Origin: Hyphomicrobiales bacterium | Lineage (GTDB): Bacteria > Pseudomonadota > Alphaproteobacteria > Rhodobacterales > Rhodobacteraceae | NCBI GenBank assembly: GCA_003558415.1 | Contig: PWLT01000461.1 | Coordinates: 1 to 5,168 of the forward strand | Length of the DNA: 5,168 bases | Direction of reading: 5' to 3' | Shown: positions 1 to 5,168 of the stretch, one piece after another | Layout of the letters: each line of letters begins with the position of its first letter | Numbering within the stretch: position 1 is the first letter of the stretch | Notes under the pieces: model-generated | The model's input: the letters and a program-made list of their open reading frames with translations, nothing else | What the model was told of the DNA's origin: nothing | Databases searched by the model: none | Made by a program: the position numbers and the translations under genes

Positions 1-368
1 CCGTGCGCGAGAATGCCCATGCGCCCTATTCGCGCTTTCGCGTGGGCGCGGCCATTCGCACGGCCTCGGGCACGATCCATTCGGGTTGCAATGTCGAGAA
101 TGTCGCCGCCCCCGAGGGAAGCTGTGCCGAGACCGGCGCCATTGCCGCGATGGTGGCCGCGGGCGAGCATGTCATCGCCGAGATCTGTATCATCGCCGAC
201 AGCCCGGAGCCGGTGACCCCCTGCGGGGGCTGCCGTCAGCGTATCGCGGAATTCGCGGCGCCGGATGTGCCGGTCGTCATGGCCACGCTCGATGGGCAGG
301 TCCGCACCCGTCCGATCGGCGAACTGTTGCCGGGCGCCTTCGGTCCCGCACATTTGAGACGGGGGTAA
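1..368 (+). CDS. cdd: Cytidine deaminase, 5' end cut by window edge
   Basis: Zinc-dependent deaminase of the small tetrameric family. It converts cytidine and deoxycytidine to uridine and deoxyuridine in the cytoplasm. The reading frame enters at position 3, and the GTG there is probably an internal Val: family members have about 10 more residues before the Arg-Glu-Asn-Ala...Pro-Tyr-Ser-Arg-Phe segment, so the true start lies outside the window. Numbering visible residues from position 3, the CNVEN substrate motif is at 29-33. The zinc Cys and catalytic Glu are in CAE at 41-43, and the PCGGC motif at 73-77 gives the other two zinc cysteines (74 and 77). About 121 residues are visible against a family length near 130, so little is missing. 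The stop (366-368) is one base before the deoA ATG, which indicates an operon. No defects are visible. Confidence 0.95.
   Translation, partial: VRENAHAPYSRFRVGAAIRTASGTIHSGCNVENVAAPEGSCAETGAIAAMVAAGEHVIAEICIIADSPEPVTPCGGCRQRIAEFAAPDVPVVMATLDGQVRTRPIGELLPGAFGPAHLRRG
361..365 (+). promoter_or_regulatory. Ribosome binding site for the original deoA start
   Basis: A GGGGG run lies four bases before the ATG at 370, inside the last codons of cdd. It is a plausible, if G-heavy, Shine-Dalgarno sequence. It supports 370 as the ancestral deoA start, because the downstream ATG at 439 has no comparable sequence in front of it. Confidence 0.5.
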
Positions 369-369
369 G

Positions 370-438
370 ATGGACGCAGGCACCATTCTCTCGAAGCTGC
401 GCCGGGGCGACGCACCAGGCAACGCGTAACTGGCATGG
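370..438 (+). other. Detached N-terminus of deoA: 19 codons ending at an in-frame TAA
   Basis: The ATG at 370 opens a 19-codon frame (MDAGTILSKLRRGDAPGNA) that ends at TAA 427-429. The sequence resembles the start of thymidine phosphorylases of this group, which begin with Met-Asp-Ala and a short amphipathic helix rich in Leu and Arg. The three codons after the stop read Leu-Ala-Trp and run directly into Met-439 without a frame change. Reading through the stop restores a continuous 434-residue DeoA, close to the 440 residues of the E. coli enzyme. I infer that the TAA replaced a sense codon, GAA (Glu) being the simplest single-base source. The segment could now act as a leader peptide that delivers ribosomes to 439, or it may be a dead remnant. 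Confidence 0.8.
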
Positions 439-1674
439 ATGACGCAGGGGTTGGCCTCGGGCGCGGTGACGGATGCGCAGGCCGGCGCCTTCGCCATGGG
501 GGTGTGTCTGCGCGGGCTGACGCCGACGGGGCGTGTGGCGCTGACCCGGGCGATGCGCGATTCGGGGCGTGTGCTGGAGTGGGATTTGCCCGGCCCGGTG
601 CTCGACAAGCACTCCACCGGCGGGATCGGCGATTGCGTTTCGCTGCTGCTGGCGCCCGCGCTTGCCGAATGCGGGGCCTATGTGCCGATGCTCGCGGGGC
701 GCGGGCTGGGTCACACCGGCGGCACGATCGACAAGCTGGAGGCCGTGCCCGGCGTCGATCCGGAACTCTCCGTCGAGCGGCTGCAGGAGATTACCGCGAT
801 GCTGGGCTGTGCCATCGCCGCCGCCAGCCCCGAACTCGCCCCGGCCGATCGGCGGCTTTATGCCGTGCGCGACGTGACCGGGACCGTTGCGAGCCTCGAT
901 CTGATCACCGCCTCGATCCTGTCGAAGAAGCTCGCCGCCGGGATCGGCGGGCTGATGCTCGACGTCAAGACGGGCTCGGGCGCCTTCATGAAGTCCGCAG
1001 GTGAGGCGCGCGAACTGGCACAGACGCTGGTGGAGACGGCGCGGGGGGCGGGCTGCCGGGCGCGCGCGCTGGTCACCGACATGGATCAGCCCCTGATCCC
1101 GGCGGCCGGCAATGCGCTGGAGATCGCCGTGGTGATGGAGGCGCTCGCCGATGCGCAGGCGCATCCGAATCTGCATCGGCTGACCTGCACGCTGGGGGGG
1201 GAGGCGCTTGTGCTTGGCGGGCTTGCCAAGGACGCGCAGGCCGGCGCGCAGCGCATCGATGGCGCGCTGCGCTCGGGACACGCGATGGAGCGGCTGGGCG
1301 CGATGCTTGCCGCACTGGGCGGGCCGTCGGATTTCGTCGAACACTGGCCCGACCGGCTCGCCGCCGCGCCGGTCAGCCGCGCGGTCACGGCGCCCGAGGC
1401 GGGGCATGTCTCGGCCATCGATGGTGAGATGCTGGGCATGGCGGTGGTCGCCCTGGGCGGAGGGCGGCGGCGGCCCGATGACAGGGTAAACCCGGCAGTC
1501 GGGCTGGCGCGGATAGTGCCGCTGGGCGCGCGGGTGGAGCGGGGCGATCCCCTCGCCGTGGTTCATGCCGCCGACGAGGAGGCCGCCGAGGGCGTGAGCG
1601 GAGCCGTGCGCATGGCCTTCACCATCGGCCCCGAGATTCACCCCGAGCCGCTCATCCGCGAGATCGTCGGCTGA
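439..1674 (+). CDS. deoA: Thymidine phosphorylase, N-terminus separated by an in-frame stop
   Basis: Cytoplasmic enzyme that splits thymidine or deoxyuridine with phosphate into the free base and 2-deoxyribose-1-phosphate. From the ATG at 439, the phosphate-binding KHSTGG motif is at residues 57-62 and the family signature AGRGLGHTGGTIDKLE is at 86-101. His58, Arg144, Ser159 and Lys163 match E. coli His85, Arg171, Ser186 and Lys190, the pyrimidine-binding residues, with a constant offset of 27. The C-terminal pyrimidine-nucleoside-phosphorylase domain occupies roughly 305-400, including ALGGGRR. The catalytic region is thus intact. The first 23 residues, part of the helical N-terminal domain that helps form the dimer, are cut off by TAA at 427-429. 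No good ribosome binding site precedes 439, so expression would need reinitiation ten bases after that stop. The gene could be functional, weakly functional or a fresh pseudogene. Its stop overlaps the deoB start. Confidence 0.85.
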   Translation: MTQGLASGAVTDAQAGAFAMGVCLRGLTPTGRVALTRAMRDSGRVLEWDLPGPVLDKHSTGGIGDCVSLLLAPALAECGAYVPMLAGRGLGHTGGTIDKLEAVPGVDPELSVERLQEITAMLGCAIAAASPELAPADRRLYAVRDVTGTVASLDLITASILSKKLAAGIGGLMLDVKTGSGAFMKSAGEARELAQTLVETARGAGCRARALVTDMDQPLIPAAGNALEIAVVMEALADAQAHPNLHRLTCTLGGEALVLGGLAKDAQAGAQRIDGALRSGHAMERLGAMLAALGGPSDFVEHWPDRLAAAPVSRAVTAPEAGHVSAIDGEMLGMAVVALGGGRRRPDDRVNPAVGLARIVPLGARVERGDPLAVVHAADEEAAEGVSGAVRMAFTIGPEIHPEPLIREIVG

Positions 1675-2873
1675 TGCCGCGCGCCTTTCTGGTGGTGATG
1701 GATTCGGTGGGCTGCGGTGGCGCACCGGATGCGGCCGATTACGGCGATGCGGGCGCCAACACGCTGGGCCATATCGCACGCGAATGCGCCGCAGGCCGCG
1801 CCGATTCGGGGCGCAGCGGCCCGCTGCGGATGCCCAATCTGGACGCGCTGGGGCTGGGGGCGGCGATCCGGCTCGCCTCGGGCTGCGCGGCGCCGGGGCT
1901 GGGCGCCGCACCGCGCGGGCTGTGGGGTGCTGCGACCGAAACCTCGCAAGGCAAGGACACGCCCTCGGGGCACTGGGAACTCGCCGGCGTGCCGGTGCCG
2001 TGGGAGTGGCACTATTTCCCCGATACCGAACCGGCCTTTCCCGACGATCTAGTGGCCGAGATCTGCCGCCTTGCGGGAACCGAGGGCATTCTGGGCAACC
2101 GTCATGCCGCGGGCATTCCCATCGTGCGCGATCTGGGCGCCGAGCATCTGCGCACCGGCTGGCCGATCTGCTATACCTCGGCTGATAGCGTCATCCAGAT
2201 CGCCGCCCATCAGGAGGCCTTCGGCCTCGCGCGGCTCTACCGCCTTTGCGAGGACCTCGCCCCGCGCGTGCATGCCATGCGTGTCGGGCGCGTGATCGCG
2301 CGGCCCTTTCGGGGCAGCGAGGCCGAGGGCTTCCACCGCTCGCCGGGGCGGCACGACTACGCCATGGCCCCGCCCGCGCCCACGCTGTGCGATCATGTCC
2401 AGGCCGCCGGCGGGCGGGTGCACGGCGTGGGCAAAATCGGCGACATCTTCTCGCGCCGGGGCATCGACAGGCTCCATGAGGGGAGCTGCGACGCTGAACT
2501 CTTCGAGCGGCTGCTCGATCTGGCCGATACTGCGGAGGAGGGCGCGCTGGTCTTCGCCAATTTCGTGGAGTTCGACACGCTTTATGGGCACACCCGCGAC
2601 GTGGCCGGATATGCCCGCCAGCTGGAGTGGTTCGACAGGCGCGCGGGCGCATTTCTGGAGCGTATGCGCCCCGGCGATCTGGCGCTGTTCACCGCCGATC
2701 ACGGCAACGACCCCACCCATCACGGGACCGAACACACGCGCGAGCGGGTGCCGGTGCTGGCGGCTGGATACGGCGCGATGCGGATCGGGCATTGCGCCTA
2801 TGCCGATGTCGGCGCCTCCGTGGCCGCGCATCTGGGCGCCGAGCTTCCGGGCCCCGGGCGCAGCTTTCTCTAG
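1674..2873 (+). CDS. deoB: Phosphopentomutase
   Basis: Converts deoxyribose-1-phosphate (from DeoA) to deoxyribose-5-phosphate, and ribose-1-phosphate to ribose-5-phosphate. It is a manganese enzyme of the alkaline phosphatase superfamily. The 399 residues are close to the 407 of E. coli DeoB. Metal and catalytic residues are visible. Asp10 is in VMDSVG, and Thr96 in GKDTPSGHWE is the phosphorylated threonine. Asp301 and His306 are in EFDTLYGH, Asp342-His343 are in TADHGNDP, and His354 is in TEHTRE. The cap domain carries YTSADSVIQIAAH (167-179) and GRVIARPF (205-212). The ATG overlaps the deoA stop by one base (TGATG) and has no strong ribosome binding site, so translation is probably coupled to deoA. 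An early stop in deoA therefore matters for deoB, unless ribosomes restart at 439. Confidence 0.97.
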   Translation: MPRAFLVVMDSVGCGGAPDAADYGDAGANTLGHIARECAAGRADSGRSGPLRMPNLDALGLGAAIRLASGCAAPGLGAAPRGLWGAATETSQGKDTPSGHWELAGVPVPWEWHYFPDTEPAFPDDLVAEICRLAGTEGILGNRHAAGIPIVRDLGAEHLRTGWPICYTSADSVIQIAAHQEAFGLARLYRLCEDLAPRVHAMRVGRVIARPFRGSEAEGFHRSPGRHDYAMAPPAPTLCDHVQAAGGRVHGVGKIGDIFSRRGIDRLHEGSCDAELFERLLDLADTAEEGALVFANFVEFDTLYGHTRDVAGYARQLEWFDRRAGAFLERMRPGDLALFTADHGNDPTHHGTEHTRERVPVLAAGYGAMRIGHCAYADVGASVAAHLGAELPGPGRSFL

Positions 2874-2891
2874 ACCCGCAGCGCGGCGGGT
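2874..2891 (+). terminator. Small hairpin directly after deoB, possible weak terminator
   Basis: ACCCGC at 2874-2879 pairs perfectly with GCGGGT at 2886-2891 around a six-base loop, starting at the base after the deoB stop. No T tract follows, so a strong intrinsic terminator is not supported. It may slow polymerase or protect the 3' end of the deo transcript from degradation. Confidence 0.3.
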
Positions 2892-2893
2892 GC

Positions 2894-2922
2894 TTCACAG
2901 CGCGGCTGCGGAGCACTACCAA
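2894..2922 (+). promoter_or_regulatory. Possible housekeeping promoter for upp
   Basis: TTCACA (2894-2899) matches five of six bases of the -35 consensus. It is followed after 17 bases by TACCAA (2917-2922), a poor -10 match of three of six bases. The position, about 45 bases before upp, is suitable. In GC-rich DNA such matches arise by chance, so this is only a candidate. Confidence 0.25.
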
Positions 2923-2931
2923 GGCCGCAGC
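2905..2931 (+). repeat. Seven-base inverted repeat in the upp leader
   Basis: GCTGCGG (2905-2911) and CCGCAGC (2925-2931) are perfect inverted repeats with a 13-base spacer. They overlap the candidate upp promoter. The arrangement could be an operator, a leader hairpin, or chance in GC-rich sequence. Confidence 0.3.
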
Positions 2932-2954
2932 GATCACCACGGCGCGCATATCAC

Positions 2955-2959
2955 AGGAG
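2955..2959 (+). promoter_or_regulatory. Ribosome binding site of upp
   Basis: AGGAG lies seven bases before the ATG at 2967, near-ideal spacing. It is the clearest Shine-Dalgarno sequence in the window and fixes the upp start. It suggests that upp is translated independently of deoB. Confidence 0.75.
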
Positions 2960-2966
2960 CCACCCG

Positions 2967-3611
2967 ATGCCTGAACCCGGCCATGACAACCTCACCATCG
3001 TCCGCCACCCGCTGGTGCAGCACAAGCTCACCCTGATGCGCGACAAGGACACATCGACGGCGGTGTTCCGCCAGCTCCTGCGCGAGGTCAGCCAGCTTCT
3101 CGCCTATGAGGTGACCGACCGGCTGGAGATGACCGAAAAGACCGTCGAGACGCCGATGGGCACGATGCGCGCGCCGGTGCTGGCCGGGCGCAAGCTCGCG
3201 CTCGTGTCGATCCTGCGGGCGGGCAACGGGCTGCTCGACGGCATTCTCGAGCTGATCCCATCGGCGCGGGTGGGCTTTGTCGGGCTCTACCGCGACGAGG
3301 AGACGCTGCGGCCCGTGCAATACTACTACAAGGTGCCCTCCGATCTGGGCGAGCGGATGGTGATCGTCGTCGATCCGATGCTGGCGACGGGCAATTCCTC
3401 GGCCGCGGCGATCGATCTGCTCAAGAAGGACGGGGCGCGCAATATCCGCTTCCTGTGCCTGCTGGCCGCGCCCGAGGGCGTGGCGCGGATGCGCGAGGCG
3501 CATCCCGATGTGCCGGTGGTTACCGCCGCGCTCGATGAGCGACTCAACGACAAGGGCTTCATCGTGCCGGGGCTCGGTGATGCGGGTGACAGGATGTATG
3601 GCACGAAGTAG
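2967..3611 (+). CDS. upp: Uracil phosphoribosyltransferase
   Basis: Cytoplasmic salvage enzyme that joins uracil to PRPP to give UMP and pyrophosphate. The 214 residues compare with 208 in E. coli; the extra ones are mainly at the N-terminus. [18 protein letters not shown] near the start is the family's N-terminal signature. [12 protein letters not shown] (81-92) is a conserved loop, and [12 protein letters not shown] (134-145) is the PRPP-binding loop. The C-terminus carries the uracil-binding [14 protein letters not shown] (201-214) with the usual Gly-Thr-Lys end. The gene follows deoB by 93 bases and recycles the uracil that Cdd plus a phosphorylase would release. In related bacteria, as I recall, an adenosine deaminase gene (add) often sits between deoB and upp; none is present here. 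The frame is intact. Confidence 0.97.
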   Translation: MPEPGHDNLTIVRHPLVQHKLTLMRDKDTSTAVFRQLLREVSQLLAYEVTDRLEMTEKTVETPMGTMRAPVLAGRKLALVSILRAGNGLLDGILELIPSARVGFVGLYRDEETLRPVQYYYKVPSDLGERMVIVVDPMLATGNSSAAAIDLLKKDGARNIRFLCLLAAPEGVARMREAHPDVPVVTAALDERLNDKGFIVPGLGDAGDRMYGTK

Positions 3612-3676
3612 GGCTCAGTGCGCTTTACTCGGCCGCGCGAAAACGTCATGCTCTGCCTGTCTGCGATTGGGGGTGG

Positions 3677-4786
3677 ATGATGTCTGCAAGAATTCTGGGA
3701 ACCGCATTTTTCGCGGCCGTGCTCGGCACTGCGCCGGTGATGGCGCAGGACCGCGATCCTTATGTGCCCGCCGAACAGCCGCCCGAGTCCTTCGAGGGTG
3801 TGCAATATGTCGACAGCACCGGATGCGCCTTCATCCGGGCCGGGTTCGGCGGGGAGACCAACTGGGTGCCGCGTTTCACGCGCGATCGCGAACCCGTCTG
3901 CGGGCTGACGCCGACACTGGAGGCGGCGGGTCAGACCCGGGTTGCCGAGACGCAGCCCGAGGCCCAGCCCGAGGAGCCACCCGCCGCGCCAGCAGCGCAG
4001 CCGCCGCGCCAGGAGCAGGTGGCCAGCCGTCCGGCGGCGGCACCCGAGACACCGGCAGCACAGGTTCGCACGGAGCGGCGGCCAAGCGCCGCGCCCGAGC
4101 CGGAGCGCGCGCGCACGACGCGCGTTGTGCGCAGCGGTCAGAACTATTGCGCGAATTATGATGCGATCGGGCAGCGCGCCACGCGGTCCGACCGGCCGGT
4201 GCGCTGCGGCCCCCAGCTCAAGCACCCGGTGGACGGGCTGCGCACCGACGGGCCCGGCGGGGCTGTCTGGCAGCCACAAGGTGGCGAGCGCCCGATGCCT
4301 GAAGGCTACCGCCCGGTGTGGAAGGATGATCGCCTCAACCCGAATCGCGGGCGCGGCACGGCTGCGGGCGATGCGCAGATGAGGACCGTTTGGACCGATA
4401 CGGTGCCGCGGCAACTGGTCGATGACGATCCGGCCGCGCATGTGCCTTACCAGACGGCGGCGACGCCGAAGAAAGCGACGCACAGGACAAAGGCCACCGT
4501 GTCGAGCAAGGGCGCGGCAACAGCGGCGCCGCAATCGGCTGCCGCGCCGGCCGGGTCGGGCGATCGTTTCGTGCAGGTGGGCAGTTTCGGTGAGCCCTCG
4601 AACGCCGCCAACACAGCGGCGCGCTTCGAGAACATGGGCATGCCGGTGCGCACCACGCGGGTGCAGAGCGGCGGGCGCACGCTGCAGGTCGTGATGATCG
4701 GCCCCTTCGCCTCGCAGGCCGATCTCGCGGCGGCCCTGCGCGCTGCTCGGGGTGCGGGATTCGGTGACGCCTTTACGCGCGGCTGA
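3677..4786 (+). CDS. Exported SPOR domain protein with two cysteine modules
   Basis: Predicted periplasmic protein of 369 residues. Residues 1-23 form a Sec signal peptide: a short N-terminus with Arg5, a hydrophobic stretch at 6-20, and Val-Met-Ala before Gln24. A first module (about 38-80) has Cys50 and Cys75 around NWVPRFTRDREPVCG. A Pro/Ala/Glu/Gln-rich linker follows (about 85-150). A second module has Cys158 and Cys177. Next comes a segment ending in VWTDTVPRQLVDDD (238-251), then an Ala/Lys/Thr-rich linker. The C-terminal SPOR domain (about 295-368) starts at DRFVQVGSFG and continues with VVMIGPF. SPOR domains bind septal peptidoglycan lacking stem peptides, so a role in cell-wall maintenance or division is inferred; no enzymatic domain is seen. 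Either ATG at 3677 or 3680 could start translation; GGGGG at 3669-3673 fits 3680 slightly better. It is separated from upp by 65 bases and is probably not functionally linked to it. Confidence 0.88.
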   Translation: MMSARILGTAFFAAVLGTAPVMAQDRDPYVPAEQPPESFEGVQYVDSTGCAFIRAGFGGETNWVPRFTRDREPVCGLTPTLEAAGQTRVAETQPEAQPEEPPAAPAAQPPRQEQVASRPAAAPETPAAQVRTERRPSAAPEPERARTTRVVRSGQNYCANYDAIGQRATRSDRPVRCGPQLKHPVDGLRTDGPGGAVWQPQGGERPMPEGYRPVWKDDRLNPNRGRGTAAGDAQMRTVWTDTVPRQLVDDDPAAHVPYQTAATPKKATHRTKATVSSKGAATAAPQSAAAPAGSGDRFVQVGSFGEPSNAANTAARFENMGMPVRTTRVQSGGRTLQVVMIGPFASQADLAAALRAARGAGFGDAFTRG

Positions 4787-4843
4787 GACATAAGCATTGG
4801 CTTGGCCGCGTGCCGTGCCGATGCCGCCGCGTGTGTGCTTCCT

Positions 4844-4864
4844 CAAGCGCTTGCGCGCTCAAGC
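4844..4864. repeat. CAAGC/GCTTG inverted repeats between convergent genes
   Basis: CAAGCGCTTG at 4844-4853 is a perfect ten-base palindrome. Its right half, GCTTG (4849-4853), can also pair with CAAGC at 4860-4864 around a six-base loop. They lie in the 89-base gap between two genes that face each other, where a bidirectional terminator would be expected. Stems are only five bases and there is no T run on either strand, so terminator function is uncertain. Confidence 0.3.
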
Positions 4865-4875
4865 CCGCGCGGCGA

Positions 4876-5168
4876 TCAGTCGTCGCACACACCCTGCAAC
4901 GCGACCCATTCCCCGTCGCTGAGAACCCGCGGCGGCGCGGGATCTCCACGATAGGGGTCCGCCTCGATCAGCCGCAGCGTCGTCTCGCCGCTGGGATCGC
5001 GCGCATAGGCATAGGGGGTGGAGGCGATCTCGGCCGAGCGAAAGCGCTCCAGCAGGGCATCGGGGTCCGGATCCTGCGGTGCGTTGGCTATGCGTGCCGC
5101 GCCGTGGCCGCGCACCGCCACTCCCGGCAGGTCGCCGGTGGTCAGCAGCACCATCGTGGCGCGCAGCC
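4876..5168 (-). CDS. Unrecognised protein, C-terminal part; start outside the window
   Basis: The frame is open from the right edge to a TGA at 4876-4878 and has strong GC bias at third codon positions, as in the other genes here, so I consider it real. An ATG at 5154 would give 92 residues. No ribosome binding site precedes it, and the frame continues upstream as Leu-Arg-Ala-Thr to the edge, so the gene probably starts further out. The visible protein is soluble in character and acidic, with Asp/Pro-rich stretches (QDPDPDALLERF, EADPYRGDPAPP). A single Cys lies near the end in GVCDD. There is no membrane segment in the visible part and no motif that I recognise. I assign no function. It converges on the SPOR gene and so belongs to a different transcription unit. 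Confidence 0.7.
   Translation of the reverse strand, partial: LRATMVLLTTGDLPGVAVRGHGAARIANAPQDPDPDALLERFRSAEIASTPYAYARDPSGETTLRLIEADPYRGDPAPPRVLSDGEWVALQGVCDD

Noticed and set aside
370..438. A frameshift in the deoA N-terminus
   Set aside because: The ATG at 370 and the ATG at 439 are in the same frame, and sequence on both sides of the stop matches DeoA. A base substitution is sufficient and no insertion or deletion is needed.
435..1004. An alternative plus-strand frame starting at ATG 435, just before the deoA ATG
   Set aside because: It is out of frame with deoA and encodes Arg/Ala-rich sequence with no motifs. The deoA frame has all the catalytic residues.
277..1911. A 544-codon open frame on the minus strand opposite cdd, deoA and deoB
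   Set aside because: It lies antisense to genes identified with confidence. Its protein is Arg/Pro/His/Gly-rich with no recognisable domain. Long antisense frames are common in DNA this rich in G+C.
3624..3652. Promoter-like pair TTTACT and CATGCT, 17 bases apart, before the SPOR gene
   Set aside because: The -10 element matches only three of six bases. It is too weak to annotate, although a promoter somewhere in this 65-base gap is plausible.
3953..3974. Two copies of CAGCCCGAGG, 12 bases apart, in the SPOR gene
   Set aside because: It encodes part of the Pro/Ala/Glu/Gln-rich linker. Short in-frame repeats are expected in such low-complexity coding sequence.
3326..4846. A 506-codon open frame on the minus strand opposite upp and the SPOR gene
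   Set aside because: It spans the upp C-terminus, the intergenic gap and the whole SPOR gene in antisense, and its composition is typical of a shadow frame. Nothing supports translation.

Overview
This window looks like chromosomal DNA from a GC-rich alphaproteobacterium, most likely a member of the Rhodobacteraceae. That placement rests on base composition (roughly 70% G+C, codon third positions almost all G or C), on the phrasing of the protein sequences, and on the type of SPOR protein present. It comes from memory of the families, not from a search.

Positions 1 to 3611 hold a nucleoside salvage cluster on the plus strand. It contains cytidine deaminase (cdd, its first residues cut off by the window edge), thymidine phosphorylase (deoA), phosphopentomutase (deoB) and uracil phosphoribosyltransferase (upp). 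The first three are tightly packed: one base lies between cdd and deoA, and deoA and deoB overlap by one base. They should therefore be co-transcribed and translationally coupled. upp follows after 93 bases that contain two small hairpins, a repeated octamer and a possible weak promoter. Together Cdd, DeoA and DeoB turn (deoxy)cytidine, deoxyuridine and thymidine into free base plus deoxyribose-5-phosphate, and Upp recaptures the released uracil as UMP.

The most notable observation is that deoA is interrupted. The natural start lies at position 370, but codon 20 is a TAA stop (427 to 429), in the same frame as the rest of the gene. The downstream frame continues with recognisable DeoA sequence (Leu-Ala-Trp-Met...) and is open to 1674. 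No indel is needed; one sense-to-stop substitution explains it. Either the gene has lost its proper N-terminus, or it is translated by reinitiation at the ATG at 439, or the base is a sequencing error.

Positions 3677 to 4786 encode an exported protein with a signal peptide, two cysteine-containing modules, proline/alanine-rich linkers and a C-terminal SPOR (peptidoglycan-binding) domain. It converges on the C-terminal part of an unrecognised minus-strand gene (4876 to the right edge). The 89 bases between them contain short CAAGC/GCTTG inverted repeats but no clear terminator. I see no mobile element, CRISPR array, tRNA or rRNA, and no evidence for a large undescribed system.
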